A stretch of DNA of 64,000 nt from Litorivivens lipolytica. Its GTDB lineage: Bacteria > Pseudomonadota > Gammaproteobacteria > Pseudomonadales > Spongiibacteraceae. The position numbers and the translations under genes are program-made. The DNA lies in the NCBI RefSeq assembly GCF_014191715.1, contig NZ_JACHWY010000001.1:496001-560000 (forward strand). The letters run 5' to 3'. The notes below the pieces were generated by a model. It was not told the DNA's origin and ran no database searches. It saw only the letters and a program-made list of their open reading frames with translations. Of this stretch, positions 39,331-48,966 are shown one piece after another (the stretch's first letter is position 1; the number at the start of each line of letters is the position of its first letter).

Positions 39331-39909
39331 ATGAAGCAGCGACTGGTCGGAGCGCTAGTGCTGGTCAGCGGTGGGGTTGTGTTGTGGTCGATTCTCTTTA
39401 CCGGGCCCGCGGCTTATAAGGTAGATCGCAACACGCAGATTCCACCGGCACCGGAAATGGAAGAACCTGCCCCGGTTGCGCCACAGCGACCATCGCATAT
39501 TGCGGAGGTTGAGCCCGAGAAACCTTTGCCGGAACCTCCAGTCCCCGATATTGCAGCAGCTTCGGTGGGTGAGCCTGAAGAACCGGCACCGGAGCCCGAA
39601 CCGAAGGCTGAAGAGCCACCTCAGCCTGCTGCCAAGGCCCCGATTGTAAACGACAGCACCGGCGTAGCTAATGCCTGGATTGTTCAGGTCGCCAGCTTTA
39701 GCAATGAAAGCAATGCTAAAAAGCTCAAAGAACGCTTGCAGGCAAAAGGCTATAAGGCTTACGTCAAGGCCGCACCCACCAAGAGCGGCAAGGTGCTGCA
39801 GCGGGTATTCGTCGGGCCCGAGCTAAAAAAAGCGGTTGCCGAGCGCCAAAAAAAGGAAATCGAGGAGGCCTTCAAGCTCAAAGCTTTGTTGCATGAGTTT
39901 GAACCCTGA
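39331..39909 (+). CDS. dedD: SPOR-domain cell division-associated protein (DedD-like)
   Basis: This 192-residue protein has an N-terminal transmembrane anchor (about residues 5-27), a long Pro/Glu-rich periplasmic linker and a C-terminal SPOR domain (about 108-190, with AWIVQVASFSNESNAKKLKE). SPOR domains bind denuded peptidoglycan at the division septum. Position between folC and cvpA matches DedD. The ATG follows the folC TGA without a gap, so translation is probably coupled. Confidence 0.88.
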   Translation: MKQRLVGALVLVSGGVVLWSILFTGPAAYKVDRNTQIPPAPEMEEPAPVAPQRPSHIAEVEPEKPLPEPPVPDIAAASVGEPEEPAPEPEPKAEEPPQPAAKAPIVNDSTGVANAWIVQVASFSNESNAKKLKERLQAKGYKAYVKAAPTKSGKVLQRVFVGPELKKAVAERQKKEIEEAFKLKALLHEFEP

Positions 39910-39930
39910 CTGGGCGCGCAGCCGATACCT

Positions 39931-39939
39931 TGGTAGAAT
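39931..39939 (+). promoter_or_regulatory. cvpA: Extended -10 promoter element before cvpA
   Basis: TGG-TAGAAT is an extended -10 followed by TCCCGC, about 31 bases before the cvpA start. The same TAGAAT-then-CCCG pattern occurs before trpF. Confidence 0.4.
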
Positions 39940-39969
39940 TCCCGCTTCTCGACGGGGCGGGACTTTGTA

Positions 39970-40494
39970 GTGCTATCTGACTTTCTATGGGTGGACTGGG
40001 CAATATTAGGCATATTGTCAGTTTCAGCCATCATCAGCCTGATTCGCGGTTTTGTAAAAGAGGCTCTTTCCCTGGCCTTTTGGGCTGTCGCCTTCGTTGT
40101 ATCCATGACTTTTCATTCGCAGATGATGCAGCTGTTGGAAAACGCAATTGAACGCGTTTATCTGCGCGAGCTGGTCGCCTATGTCAGCCTCTTTGCCGGC
40201 ACCTTGCTGGTGGGCGCGATGACGACTTATCTACTCAGTGAGTTTGTCAAAAAGACCGGTCTCGGCGGAACTGACCGTCTGCTCGGTATGATTTTCGGCG
40301 CCGCCCGCGGCGTCATTGTGGTGGTGGCTCTGCTAGTCATCGCCCCTAAACTGCTGACCGATATCGATCAGGACAGCTGGTGGCGGGAGTCGCAACTGAT
40401 TCCTCATTTCATGCTGCTGAAAGACTGGTCAGAGCAAAGTTTCAATGATGTAAGCGCCTGGATTTCCAGCCTTGTGGCTGAGCACCGGGCATAA
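39970..40494 (+). CDS. cvpA: CvpA family inner membrane protein
   Basis: This 174-residue protein has four predicted hydrophobic segments (about 9-27, 33-50, 65-88, 103-123), as usual for CvpA. The family was named for colicin V export and has since been tied to envelope homeostasis. Start is GTG 39970, with GGGGCGGG a few bases upstream. It precedes purF by 13 bases, the conserved cvpA-purF arrangement, and the two are probably cotranscribed from a promoter near 39931. Confidence 0.93.
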   Translation: MLSDFLWVDWAILGILSVSAIISLIRGFVKEALSLAFWAVAFVVSMTFHSQMMQLLENAIERVYLRELVAYVSLFAGTLLVGAMTTYLLSEFVKKTGLGGTDRLLGMIFGAARGVIVVVALLVIAPKLLTDIDQDSWWRESQLIPHFMLLKDWSEQSFNDVSAWISSLVAEHRA

Positions 40495-40507
40495 GTGAGG
40501 TATAGCC

Positions 40508-42031
40508 ATGTGTGGCATAGTGGGCATTGTTTCCAAGTCTCCCGTCAATCAGGATATCTATGATGCCCTGACCGTTCTGCAACACCGGGGGCAGGATGCA
40601 GCCGGCATCGTGACTTGCCATAAGGGCAAGCTAAATCAGCGCAAGGCCAATGGTCTGGTGCGCGACGTCTTCCGCGCCAGCCATATGGCTCAGCTGCAGG
40701 GAAGTATTGGTATTGGCCACGTTCGCTACCCTACAGCCGGTAGCTCCAGCCCCGCACTGGCTCAGCCCTTCTATGTGAACTCTCCCTACGGGATTTCGCT
40801 GGCTCATAACGGCAACCTGACCAATTCCGACCTTCTGTCGATGGAGCTGTATCAGTCTGATCTGCGCCACCTGAATACCGAATCCGATTCAGAAGTCTTG
40901 CTGAACATTTTTGCTCACGAGTTGCAAAAGCTCGGTAAGCTGGTGCCTACCGCCGAGGATATTTTTCAGGCCGTGAGTGGCGTGCACGAGCGCTGCAAGG
41001 GTGGTTATGCCGCCGTTGCCATGCTGGCCGGCTACGGCATCATCGGTTTCCGTGACCCGAACGGTATTCGCCCTATTGTTTACGGTCGCCGCGAAACTGA
41101 AAAGGGCGCCGAATATATGATTGCCTCCGAGAGTGTTGCACTCGACGCGCTTGGGTTTAAGGTGGTTCGCGATCTGGCGCCGGGTGAAGCCGTTTTTATC
41201 GATGTAGACGGCAATATCGAGTTGCGTCAGTGCGCTACGGAAACTCACCTCAAGCCCTGCATTTTCGAGCACGTTTACTTTGCACGTCCGGATTCCATTA
41301 TGGATGGCGTGTCGGTGTACAAGGCGCGCCTGCGTCAGGGTGAACGTCTGGCGGACAAGATTCTGCGCGAGCGCCCGGATCATGACATTGATGTGGTTAT
41401 ACCGATTCCGGATTCCAGTCGTATTGCCGGTCAGTCACTGGCGGCCAAGTTGGGTGTGAAATTCCGCGAAGGTCTGGTGAAGAACCGCTACATCGGCCGC
41501 ACCTTTATCATGCCGGGCCAAAGCGTTCGCAAGAAATCGGTAAAACAGAAACTGAATGCCATCGGTCTGGAATTCAAAGGTAAAAACGTGATGCTGGTGG
41601 ATGATTCCATCGTGCGCGGCACTACCTGTGAGCAGATCATCGAAATGGCCCGCGACGCGGGCGCGGCGAAGGTCTACTTCGCCTCGGCTGCGCCGCCGGT
41701 ACGTTACCCGAACGTTTATGGGATCGATATGCCTTCGGCCAATGAGCTGATCGCCCACGGTCGCACTGAACAGGAAGTGGCCGAGTTGATCGGCGCCGAT
41801 TGGCTGGTCTATCAGGATCTCGAGGATCTGGTGGCAAGCTCTGCAGAAGGCAACAAAGCGATCAAGGGTTTTGACTGTTCAGTGTTCACCGGCGAATACG
41901 CTACCATGGACGTGGATCAGGCCTATCTGGATCGCCTTGCGCAAGAACGCAGTGATGCGGTCAAACAGAAGCGTGACAAAATGCTGACAAGCGAGGGCGC
42001 GCTGATCGGTCTGCACAACGATATGTCTTGA
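40508..42031 (+). CDS. purF: Amidophosphoribosyltransferase PurF
   Basis: This 507-residue enzyme makes phosphoribosylamine, the first purine step. After removal of the initiator Met, Cys1 ([11 protein letters not shown]) is the glutaminase nucleophile, with no propeptide. [12 protein letters not shown] and [11 protein letters not shown] belong to the glutaminase domain. The PRPP loop reads [19 protein letters not shown] long C-terminal helix region follows. It is cotranscribed with cvpA and followed by metZ after 14 bases. Confidence 0.98.
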   Translation: MCGIVGIVSKSPVNQDIYDALTVLQHRGQDAAGIVTCHKGKLNQRKANGLVRDVFRASHMAQLQGSIGIGHVRYPTAGSSSPALAQPFYVNSPYGISLAHNGNLTNSDLLSMELYQSDLRHLNTESDSEVLLNIFAHELQKLGKLVPTAEDIFQAVSGVHERCKGGYAAVAMLAGYGIIGFRDPNGIRPIVYGRRETEKGAEYMIASESVALDALGFKVVRDLAPGEAVFIDVDGNIELRQCATETHLKPCIFEHVYFARPDSIMDGVSVYKARLRQGERLADKILRERPDHDIDVVIPIPDSSRIAGQSLAAKLGVKFREGLVKNRYIGRTFIMPGQSVRKKSVKQKLNAIGLEFKGKNVMLVDDSIVRGTTCEQIIEMARDAGAAKVYFASAAPPVRYPNVYGIDMPSANELIAHGRTEQEVAELIGADWLVYQDLEDLVASSAEGNKAIKGFDCSVFTGEYATMDVDQAYLDRLAQERSDAVKQKRDKMLTSEGALIGLHNDMS

Positions 42032-42045
42032 AGACGGGGCTGTAA

Positions 42046-43251
42046 TTGACTGACATCGATCAAGAACGGCGGGCTATTCTCGCCGAAGCTGAGCTGGATA
42101 CCCGCGCTGTGCGCGCCGGTCAGGTGCGTACGCACGAAGGTGAACATGCGGAGCCGATTTTCGCGACCTCCAGTTATGTGTTTGCGAATGCTTCAGAGGC
42201 GGCGGCGCGATTTTCCGGTGACCAGCCCGGCAACGTTTACTCGCGCTATACCAATCCCACGGTGCGCACCTTCGAAGAGCGTATTGCCGCCCTGGAAGGG
42301 GCAGAGCAGGGCGTTGCGACTTCGTCCGGAATGGCGGCAATTCTGACCACCTGTATGGCATTGCTGAAGGCCGGTGATCACTTGATTTGTTCCCGTTCCG
42401 TCTTCGGTACCACCACCGTGATGCTAACCAAGTATCTCGGCAAATTTGGCGTTGAAACGACCTTTGTTTCGCCGACGCGTATCGAAGAATGGAAGGCGGC
42501 GGTAAAACCCAATACACGCATGCTGTTTCTGGAAACACCGTCCAACCCGCTGGCAGAAATCGCCGATATCGGCGCCATCGCCGACGTAGCACGTAGCTAC
42601 AATAGTTACCTCGTGGTCGACAATTGCTTCTGTACGCCGGCCCTGCAACAACCGCTGGCGCTGGGTGCGGATATCGTTATTCATTCGGCCACCAAATATC
42701 TGGATGGACAGGGCCGATGTGTCGGTGGCGCGGTAGTTGGGCGCAAGGAAGAAATGGCTGAGGTGCTGGGTTTCGTGCGCTCGGCAGGGCCGACCATGAG
42801 CGCCTTCAACGCCTGGGTTTTTCTGAAAGGTCTGGAAACGTTGCGTTTGCGTATGGAAGCTCACTCGGCGAGCGCACTCACGTTAGCGACTTGGCTCCAG
42901 CAGCAAACCGGCATCGACAAGGTTTTTTATTCCGGCCTGCCAGAGCATCCCGGCCATGAACTTGCCGCCAAACAGCAGCGGGCTTTTGGTGGTGTGCTGT
43001 CGTTTCGGGTCAGCGGTGACCGGGAAGCCGCGTGGCGATTTATCGATGCGACGCGCTTGATGTCGATTACCGCCAATCTCGGTGATGCCAAGACCACGAT
43101 CGTTCACCCGGCCACGACGACGCATGGCCGGCTGAGTCAGGAGGAGCGGGACGCTGCCGGCATTACCGACAACCTGATTCGGATCGCCGTCGGTCTGGAA
43201 GACGTTAATGACCTCAAGGCTGATCTGAGCCGCGGGCTGGCTGCACTGTAA
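42046..43251 (+). CDS. metZ: O-succinylhomoserine sulfhydrylase MetZ
   Basis: This 401-residue PLP enzyme makes homocysteine directly from O-succinylhomoserine and sulfide. The Schiff-base lysine lies in IHSATKYLDGQGRCVGG. SRYTNPTVRTFEERIAALEG, SSGMAAI and the C-terminal TTHGRLSQEERDAAGI are typical of the Cys/Met metabolism family, and the purF-metZ adjacency supports MetZ rather than MetB or MetC. Start is TTG 42046, with GGGG 6 bases upstream. Confidence 0.95.
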   Translation: MTDIDQERRAILAEAELDTRAVRAGQVRTHEGEHAEPIFATSSYVFANASEAAARFSGDQPGNVYSRYTNPTVRTFEERIAALEGAEQGVATSSGMAAILTTCMALLKAGDHLICSRSVFGTTTVMLTKYLGKFGVETTFVSPTRIEEWKAAVKPNTRMLFLETPSNPLAEIADIGAIADVARSYNSYLVVDNCFCTPALQQPLALGADIVIHSATKYLDGQGRCVGGAVVGRKEEMAEVLGFVRSAGPTMSAFNAWVFLKGLETLRLRMEAHSASALTLATWLQQQTGIDKVFYSGLPEHPGHELAAKQQRAFGGVLSFRVSGDREAAWRFIDATRLMSITANLGDAKTTIVHPATTTHGRLSQEERDAAGITDNLIRIAVGLEDVNDLKADLSRGLAAL

Positions 43252-43300
43252 GCGCGGGCAGCCTGTAAAAATACGCCACATAAAAGCGATCAACAATAAG

Positions 43301-44209
43301 ATGACAATCGACGCCTTGATTCAGCAGGTAGGCCATATTCTGCTGGGCAAAGAACAACAAATTCGCCTCGCCATTTGCTGTCTGTTAGCGCGGGGCCACC
43401 TTTTGATAGAAGATCTCCCCGGTGTGGGTAAAACCACGCTGGCACAAGCGCTGATGCGGGTGACCGGGCTGGACTATCAGCGCATTCAGTTCACCAGCGA
43501 TCTTCTACCTGCAGATGTGTTGGGCGTATCGATCTTTGATCGCAAAGAGGGTGGTTTTCAGTTTCACGAGGGGCCGATTTTTACCCAGCTTTTATTGGTC
43601 GACGAGATCAACCGCGCCAGCCCGAAAACGCAAAGTGCGTTGCTGGAAGCGATGGCGGAATATCAGGTAACGGTAGAGGGTAAAACGCGCCCGCTGCCCA
43701 ATCCGTTTTTTGTTATCGCAACCCAGAACCCCTTATTCCAGTCGGGCACCTTTCCGCTGCCTGAGTCCCAACTCGACCGCTTCCTGATGAGGATCTCTCT
43801 GGGCTATCCCGACCCTCAGTCCGAGCGTCAGTTGCTGACCGGAACCGATCCCCGTCAGTTGCTGCAGTCACTGAAAGCCGTTGTTACCCCACAGGGACTG
43901 GCCGAGCTGCAAACCCAAGTTGATGCCGTGGTTGCACGCGATAGTGTGCTGGACTATCTGCAGCGTTTGATTGCCTTTACCCGCACGGATTCCCATTTCG
44001 CCTATGGTTTGTCTACCCGGGGCGCGCTGGCGCTGCTGCACTGCGCCAAAGCCTGGGCATTGATTCACAATCGCGATTACGTCGTGCCGGAAGATGTGCA
44101 GGCAGTATTGGAGCCTGTTGCCGGGCATCGATTGCGTGAGTCCCAAAGTGGGGGCGATGCCCGCTCGCTCATCGATCACCTGCTGGAAGACGTACCGGTA
44201 GTGGTGTGA
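43301..44209 (+). CDS. MoxR family AAA+ ATPase
   Basis: This 302-residue AAA+ protein has Walker A LPGVGKTTLAQAL and Walker B LLVDEINRASPKTQSALLEA, then IATQNPLFQSGTFPLPE (sensor region) and a MoxR lid domain at the C-terminus. MoxR proteins act as chaperone-like partners of the DUF58/VWA proteins encoded next to them. It is the first gene of a coupled moxR-DUF58-tgpA operon, as in Pseudomonas aeruginosa around PA2873. Confidence 0.94.
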   Translation: MTIDALIQQVGHILLGKEQQIRLAICCLLARGHLLIEDLPGVGKTTLAQALMRVTGLDYQRIQFTSDLLPADVLGVSIFDRKEGGFQFHEGPIFTQLLLVDEINRASPKTQSALLEAMAEYQVTVEGKTRPLPNPFFVIATQNPLFQSGTFPLPESQLDRFLMRISLGYPDPQSERQLLTGTDPRQLLQSLKAVVTPQGLAELQTQVDAVVARDSVLDYLQRLIAFTRTDSHFAYGLSTRGALALLHCAKAWALIHNRDYVVPEDVQAVLEPVAGHRLRESQSGGDARSLIDHLLEDVPVVV

Positions 44210-45183
44210 TGATCCAGCGACTGCGTGAACGCTGGGAGCGCTGGCTGACACTGCGGATCAAGCCGGTCAATCAGCTTACCCTGCAGCAGAACCGCATTTT
44301 TATTTTTCTGTCTCGCACGGGGCTGGGCTTCCTGCTCTTGCTGCTGTTGTTGCTGGTTATGGCCATCAACTACCAGAACAACCTTATCTTCGGTATTACT
44401 TTCTGGCTGTTCAGCCTGCTGTTGGTGGTGATTTTTCATACCTACGCTAACTTTGCCGGCCTCGAACTGCAGGCCGGCAGTACACAGGCGGTTTTTGCCG
44501 GAGACATAACTGAATGTTCGCTTTTTCTGCGTGCCCACCAGCGTGAACGTGTCGCTATTCAGATAGGTTGGCCTGCGACAGGGCTTCAAACAGTATGGCT
44601 GGAACAGGGCGAAGAAAAGAGTCTGATCCTTCGGCATGTGGCCGAGCAGCGGGGCTACTATCGGCCGCCGAGGCTGCGATTGGAATCGCATTATCCGCTG
44701 GCGCTGCTGCGGACCTGGAGCTGGGTGCAACTGGATTGGCGGGTACTGGTTTATCCGAAACCGGTATGGCCCGGCGAGATTCCAAAGACCAGCGGCGAGC
44801 ATGAGGGGGCGGCGGTTTCTGCAGAACCCTGGGGTGACGACTTTGCCGGATTTCATCCCTATCAGCCCGGTGATTCTCTGCGCCGCGCCTACTGGCGGGC
44901 CTATGCCAAGGGCTTGCCGTTGCTGATTATGGAGCACGCCCAATCTGTCGAAAGCGATATCTGGCTGGATTGGGATTCCCTGTCTCATCTAGGGCCGGAG
45001 GCGCGGCTCAGTGGCCTCTGTGCCTGGGTATTACACTGCGAAGAACAGGCTTTGCCCTACGGTTTGAGGCTGCCCGGCGCAGAGTTTCCGCCGTCGCGCG
45101 GTGATCGGCACCGCGCCGCGTGTTTGAAAGCGCTGGCTCTGTGTGATACCGGGGCTTCAGAGCGGGGGCGGGTGTATGGCTGA
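44209..45183 (+). CDS. DUF58 domain protein with two membrane helices
   Basis: This 324-residue protein has two close transmembrane helices near the N-terminus (about 30-72) and a C-terminal DUF58 region containing DDFAGFHPYQPGDSLRRAYW, the family hallmark. ATG 44209 overlaps the moxR stop (TGATG); GTG 44206 just before it is a less likely start. The end overlaps the start of the transglutaminase gene by 8 bases. It probably works with the MoxR ATPase and TgpA at the inner membrane; the biochemical role is not known. Confidence 0.9.
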   Translation: MIQRLRERWERWLTLRIKPVNQLTLQQNRIFIFLSRTGLGFLLLLLLLLVMAINYQNNLIFGITFWLFSLLLVVIFHTYANFAGLELQAGSTQAVFAGDITECSLFLRAHQRERVAIQIGWPATGLQTVWLEQGEEKSLILRHVAEQRGYYRPPRLRLESHYPLALLRTWSWVQLDWRVLVYPKPVWPGEIPKTSGEHEGAAVSAEPWGDDFAGFHPYQPGDSLRRAYWRAYAKGLPLLIMEHAQSVESDIWLDWDSLSHLGPEARLSGLCAWVLHCEEQALPYGLRLPGAEFPPSRGDRHRAACLKALALCDTGASERGRVYG

Positions 45184-47185
45184 GGTCAGGATTACCCGCC
45201 ATGCGCTGCTTTGGCTGTTTGCCGCGCAACTTGCCGTGATTGCCCCGCATTTGCCCATACTGCCTTTCTGGACGGCGTTGGTCTGGGGGCTGGTAGCCCT
45301 GTGGTATTGGAAAATCTATCGCGGTGACTGGCACTTTCCGGGCCGGGCCATGACCTGGGGCCTGTCGCTGATCGCAGTGGTTGGCGTGGCGGTGGAATAC
45401 CGCACGGCGCTGGAACTTGAGCCGCAGGTGGCTCTGCTGGTGACCGCCTTTATTCTTAAATTGCTGGAACTGAAAACCCTGCGCGATCACTGGCTGCTGT
45501 TGATGCTTGCCTATTTTCTGGTGGCTTGCAGTTTTATCTTCAGCACATCGATCGGCGCGGTTGTTATTGCGCTGGGCCAGCTGATTATTCTGCTTCTCGC
45601 CCAGCAATCTCTGTTCCGACCGCAATTGGCTGTGCGGCCAATGATGCGCCAGACCTTAAGGGTCTTTGCTCAGTCGATTCCACTGATGCTGGTGCTGTTT
45701 GTGGTGTTCCCGCGCTTTGGACCGCTCTGGTCTGTGCCCTTGCCGGGAGAGTCCGCTAAAACCGGTATGAGCGATTCGATGGCGCCGGGGGATGTATCCC
45801 GATTGAGCCGGTCTTCAGAATTGGCGTTTCGCGCAAGTTTTGACGGCCCAATACCCGCTCAGCCGGATCTTTACTGGCGCGGTCTGGTGCTGGAACACTT
45901 TGACGGTCGTAGCTGGGGCCGAGACCGGATTTTTATTCGGCCGCCACTTAATGCTGGAATAGAGCGAGGCGGTGCGGATCCAGTGCGCTACGAGGTGATT
46001 CTGGAGCATGGAGTCCACGATTGGTTGCTGGCGATTGCCCCGGCGGAGATCGAACGGCGCGGAGCCTATCAGGACACCAACTACCAATGGCTCACGCGTT
46101 CGGCCTTATCCGGGCGGGTGCGTTATGAGGTGGTGTCCTACCCCGGTGCGCCGCTGACGCAAGCTAACCCTTATAACTTGGCCAAGAATCGTAAGTTACC
46201 GCAGGGCTATAACCCGCGAATGCGCGCGCTGGCTGCTGACTGGGAAAAGCTTGAAGAGCCTGCTGCCCGGGTGGCTGCCGCAGAGCGTTATTTCCGCAGT
46301 CAGCCCTTTGTGTATACGCTTGAGCCGCCCAAGCTTGGCACGCACAGCATGGATGATTTTCTGTTCGGCAGTCGTCGTGGCTTTTGCGAACACTATGCGT
46401 CCAGTTTCGTCGGTCTGATGCGCGCAGCCGGCGTACCGGCCCGGGTAGTCGTCGGTTATCAGGGGGGCGAGCGCAATGAAGCCGGCAATTATCTTTTGGT
46501 CCATCAGTCTGACGCCCACGCGTGGAGTGAGGTCTGGTTGGAGGGGCAGGGCTGGGTGCGGGTAGATCCGACGGCCTGGGTAGCGCCCGACCGGATTGAG
46601 CTGGGCGCGGATGTCGCCTTGGCCGGCGAGGCAAACTTTCTCGCCGACAATCTGGTGTCCCTGCGCAGATTCAGCGGCTTTACCGCGATTGCACAACTGC
46701 GTTTGTTAATGGATCGGGTGGAGTATCAGTGGGTTCGCTGGATCGTCAATTTCGACAGCGAGCGCCAATGGGATATTCTCACACGGCTATTTGATAATCC
46801 GGATAACCGGAAGCTGGCCTTGTTGTTGCTGATCGCGCTGGCCTTCCCTTTATTGCTATCGGCGCTGCTAACCATTTCATGGCGGCGCGGGCACAGGCAA
46901 GCACCCGAGGTCAGACTCTATGAGCGCTGCTGCGCGCGTTTGGAGCGATGCGGTATCGTTCGAAGCAGGGGTGAGGCGCCCGGTGATTTTGCGTGTCGCG
47001 TGGAACGTGAGATGCCGGAATGGGCAGACTGGTTCCATGGCGTGACGGCAGTGTTTAGTCGCGCCAGCTACCAGCCCATCGGTTCAGAGGCTTTCAGTCA
47101 GTCATTGTCCGAATTAAAACGTTTGGAGAGGGAAGGGCCCACGCGACGCTGGAGTCTCAAGCATCTTGGCCGTAGGCGCGCATAA
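45176..47185 (+). CDS. tgpA: TgpA-type membrane transglutaminase-fold protein
   Basis: This 669-residue protein has an N-terminal block of about six membrane helices (DUF3488, residues ~8-185), a periplasmic transglutaminase core (about 330-480), a further helix (about 560-580) and a C-terminal DUF4129-like cytoplasmic tail. The catalytic triad is Cys404 (RGFCEHYASSF), His448 (SDAHAWSEVWL) and Asp464 (RVDPTAW). P. aeruginosa TgpA of this layout is reported essential. ATG 45176 follows a G-rich ribosome site. The 3' end overlaps the convergent TetR gene by 29 bases. Confidence 0.94.
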   Translation: MAEVRITRHALLWLFAAQLAVIAPHLPILPFWTALVWGLVALWYWKIYRGDWHFPGRAMTWGLSLIAVVGVAVEYRTALELEPQVALLVTAFILKLLELKTLRDHWLLLMLAYFLVACSFIFSTSIGAVVIALGQLIILLLAQQSLFRPQLAVRPMMRQTLRVFAQSIPLMLVLFVVFPRFGPLWSVPLPGESAKTGMSDSMAPGDVSRLSRSSELAFRASFDGPIPAQPDLYWRGLVLEHFDGRSWGRDRIFIRPPLNAGIERGGADPVRYEVILEHGVHDWLLAIAPAEIERRGAYQDTNYQWLTRSALSGRVRYEVVSYPGAPLTQANPYNLAKNRKLPQGYNPRMRALAADWEKLEEPAARVAAAERYFRSQPFVYTLEPPKLGTHSMDDFLFGSRRGFCEHYASSFVGLMRAAGVPARVVVGYQGGERNEAGNYLLVHQSDAHAWSEVWLEGQGWVRVDPTAWVAPDRIELGADVALAGEANFLADNLVSLRRFSGFTAIAQLRLLMDRVEYQWVRWIVNFDSERQWDILTRLFDNPDNRKLALLLLIALAFPLLLSALLTISWRRGHRQAPEVRLYERCCARLERCGIVRSRGEAPGDFACRVEREMPEWADWFHGVTAVFSRASYQPIGSEAFSQSLSELKRLEREGPTRRWSLKHLGRRRA

Positions 47186-47786
47186 ATACCTCAAGGCAGC
47201 TCTCAAGATACTCCGTTAATGTCGCTCTTTCGTCCTCGCTTGGCAGGCCGAGTACGCCGCGCATATGGACGCTGGATTTGGTCATTTGCAGGAGCTGGTC
47301 TGCGGCAAAATCCGGGTTATCAATTTTCAGGGTGCCGCGGGCGGTTTGCGCGTTCAGATAATCCACCAGACGCAGGTGAATCGGGACGGGGCCCGCTTCC
47401 CAGAACAGGCTGGCGGCCTTGCTGTCGGCAATGCACAGGCGGTGCATGCCGGTGCCTGCGTCGGAGATGACCAGTGCGTTGAAGTGGAAAATGAACTCCC
47501 GCAGAAATTCGCGCACGGAGCGATCGTAATCTTCTGGGCGAATACTGACTTCGTAGTCCGCACACTTTTTCTCAATCGCAGCCGATAGCAGCGTCTCCTT
47601 GCTGCCGTAATGACTGTACACCGTCTGCTTTGATACGCCCGCTTCACGGGCAATCTGCGCCATGCTTACTGCGCTGAATCCTTCTGATAAAAAGAGTGAA
47701 CCAGCAGCTTCAAGTATTTGATTTCCTTTATCTTCATCTTTACGGCTTGCGCTTTTTCGCTCAACCGCTGTATCGGTAAATGCCAT
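47157..47786 (-). CDS. TetR/AcrR family regulator
   Basis: This 209-residue regulator has an N-terminal helix-turn-helix (FSAVSMAQIAREAGVSKQT, then VYSHYGSKETLL) and a helical ligand domain (TetR_C-like, about 95-205). It is divergent from an RND efflux pair, with a 23-base near-perfect palindrome in between, the classic arrangement of a local repressor. The inducer is unknown. Its 3' end overlaps tgpA by 29 bases on the opposite strand. Confidence 0.92.
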   Translation of the reverse strand: MAFTDTAVERKSASRKDEDKGNQILEAAGSLFLSEGFSAVSMAQIAREAGVSKQTVYSHYGSKETLLSAAIEKKCADYEVSIRPEDYDRSVREFLREFIFHFNALVISDAGTGMHRLCIADSKAASLFWEAGPVPIHLRLVDYLNAQTARGTLKIDNPDFAADQLLQMTKSSVHMRGVLGLPSEDERATLTEYLESCLEVFMRAYGQDA

Positions 47787-47832
47787 GCAGAAGCCTTGTG
47801 CGTAGATTGTTCGTCAATTAACTCTAATGTAA

Positions 47833-47855
47833 CTAGACTAGACCGTCCAGTCTAG
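47833..47855. promoter_or_regulatory. 23-base palindrome, candidate TetR operator for the RND operon
   Basis: CTAGACTAGAC and GTCCAGTCTAG are 11-base arms around one central base, with a single mismatch. It lies 46 bases from the tetR start and 43 bases from the adaptor start, so one dimer site could control both genes. Confidence 0.7.
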
Positions 47856-47898
47856 GTTAAATACACACTTGAATATTGATCAGATCAGGGGATGTATC

Positions 47899-48966
47899 GT
47901 GTTGAAAGCGGCCATGGTGGCACTAGTGGTGAGCGCGGGGCTATCGTGCACTCAGGTAATGGCAAATGCTGAATCAGCACCCGCCCACCGTCACCCGGTC
48001 AATGTGGCCGAGATCGCCTATCAGGACAGCTATATCGCCAAGCGCCGCTTTTCTGGCCGCGCCGTGGCGGCTCAGCGTTCGGCGTTGGCTTTTGAATTGC
48101 CGGGCACTGTCGAGGCGGTTGAGGTTGAAAGTGGTCAGCAAGTCGCTGCCGGTGATGTGCTGGTCAGTCTCGATAGCCGTCTGCTACAGGCCCAGGCCGC
48201 CGAGGTCGATGCGGCTCTGGTGGAAAACCGCGCCAGCCTGAACAAGAACATCCGTGATCTGGAACGACAACGCAGCCTGAAAACCAAGGGCTACTCCGCG
48301 CAACAGGCGATTGATGACCTGACCGCTCAGGGAAAGGTTTTACGTGCCCAGCGAGAACGTCTCGAAGCTCAGCGCCGTGCAGTAGAATTGAGGCTGGAGA
48401 AATCCGTCCTCAAAGCGCCCTTTAGTGGTGAAGTTGTCGCCAAATCAGTCGATGTCGGCGTGACGGTCAAGGAGGGGCAGCCCGCCCTTGAAATAGTTGA
48501 AATCGGTGACACCGAAGCAGTTATAGGTATTCCGGAAGTCTTGTACAGCGCGGTAAGCAATGTAGACGAAGTGACTGTCCGCGGCTTTTTCGGTGAGACC
48601 CAGGCGACGGTGGTGTCCGTGTCGCAAACCGTGAACCCCAATACCCTGACGCATTCCGTTCGTATCCGCTTTCCCGCCGACGTTGCGATTGCTGACGGCA
48701 GCATTGTGTACATGCTGGTCGATCAGACGATCAATCAGCGTGGTTTTTGGTTGCCGCTGTCTTCGCTGCTGGAAGGCTATCGAGGCACCTGGTCGGTATT
48801 TGCACTTAACCAGGACAACACCCTCGAGAAGCGCAGCGTCAGCCCCTTGTATCAGGAGGGCGGCCGGGTGTTTGTCGAGGGCGAACTGGATGACGGCAGT
48901 CAGGTTGTGATCAACGGGGTACACCGTTACGCCGCAGGCCAGATAGTGCAGGTTGCTGAACAATGA
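47899..48966 (+). CDS. RND efflux periplasmic adaptor (membrane fusion protein)
   Basis: This 355-residue adaptor links an RND pump to the outer membrane channel. After a signal sequence (about 1-23) comes a lipoyl half-motif ALAFELPGTVEAVEVESGQQ, a helical hairpin (about 85-150), the second lipoyl half SVLKAPFSGEVVAKSVDVG, then beta-barrel and membrane-proximal domains. I chose GTG 47899 because AGGGGA lies 6 bases upstream; a TTG at 47869 would add ten residues. The stop overlaps the pump gene start (ATGA). Confidence 0.93.
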   Translation: MLKAAMVALVVSAGLSCTQVMANAESAPAHRHPVNVAEIAYQDSYIAKRRFSGRAVAAQRSALAFELPGTVEAVEVESGQQVAAGDVLVSLDSRLLQAQAAEVDAALVENRASLNKNIRDLERQRSLKTKGYSAQQAIDDLTAQGKVLRAQRERLEAQRRAVELRLEKSVLKAPFSGEVVAKSVDVGVTVKEGQPALEIVEIGDTEAVIGIPEVLYSAVSNVDEVTVRGFFGETQATVVSVSQTVNPNTLTHSVRIRFPADVAIADGSIVYMLVDQTINQRGFWLPLSSLLEGYRGTWSVFALNQDNTLEKRSVSPLYQEGGRVFVEGELDDGSQVVINGVHRYAAGQIVQVAEQ

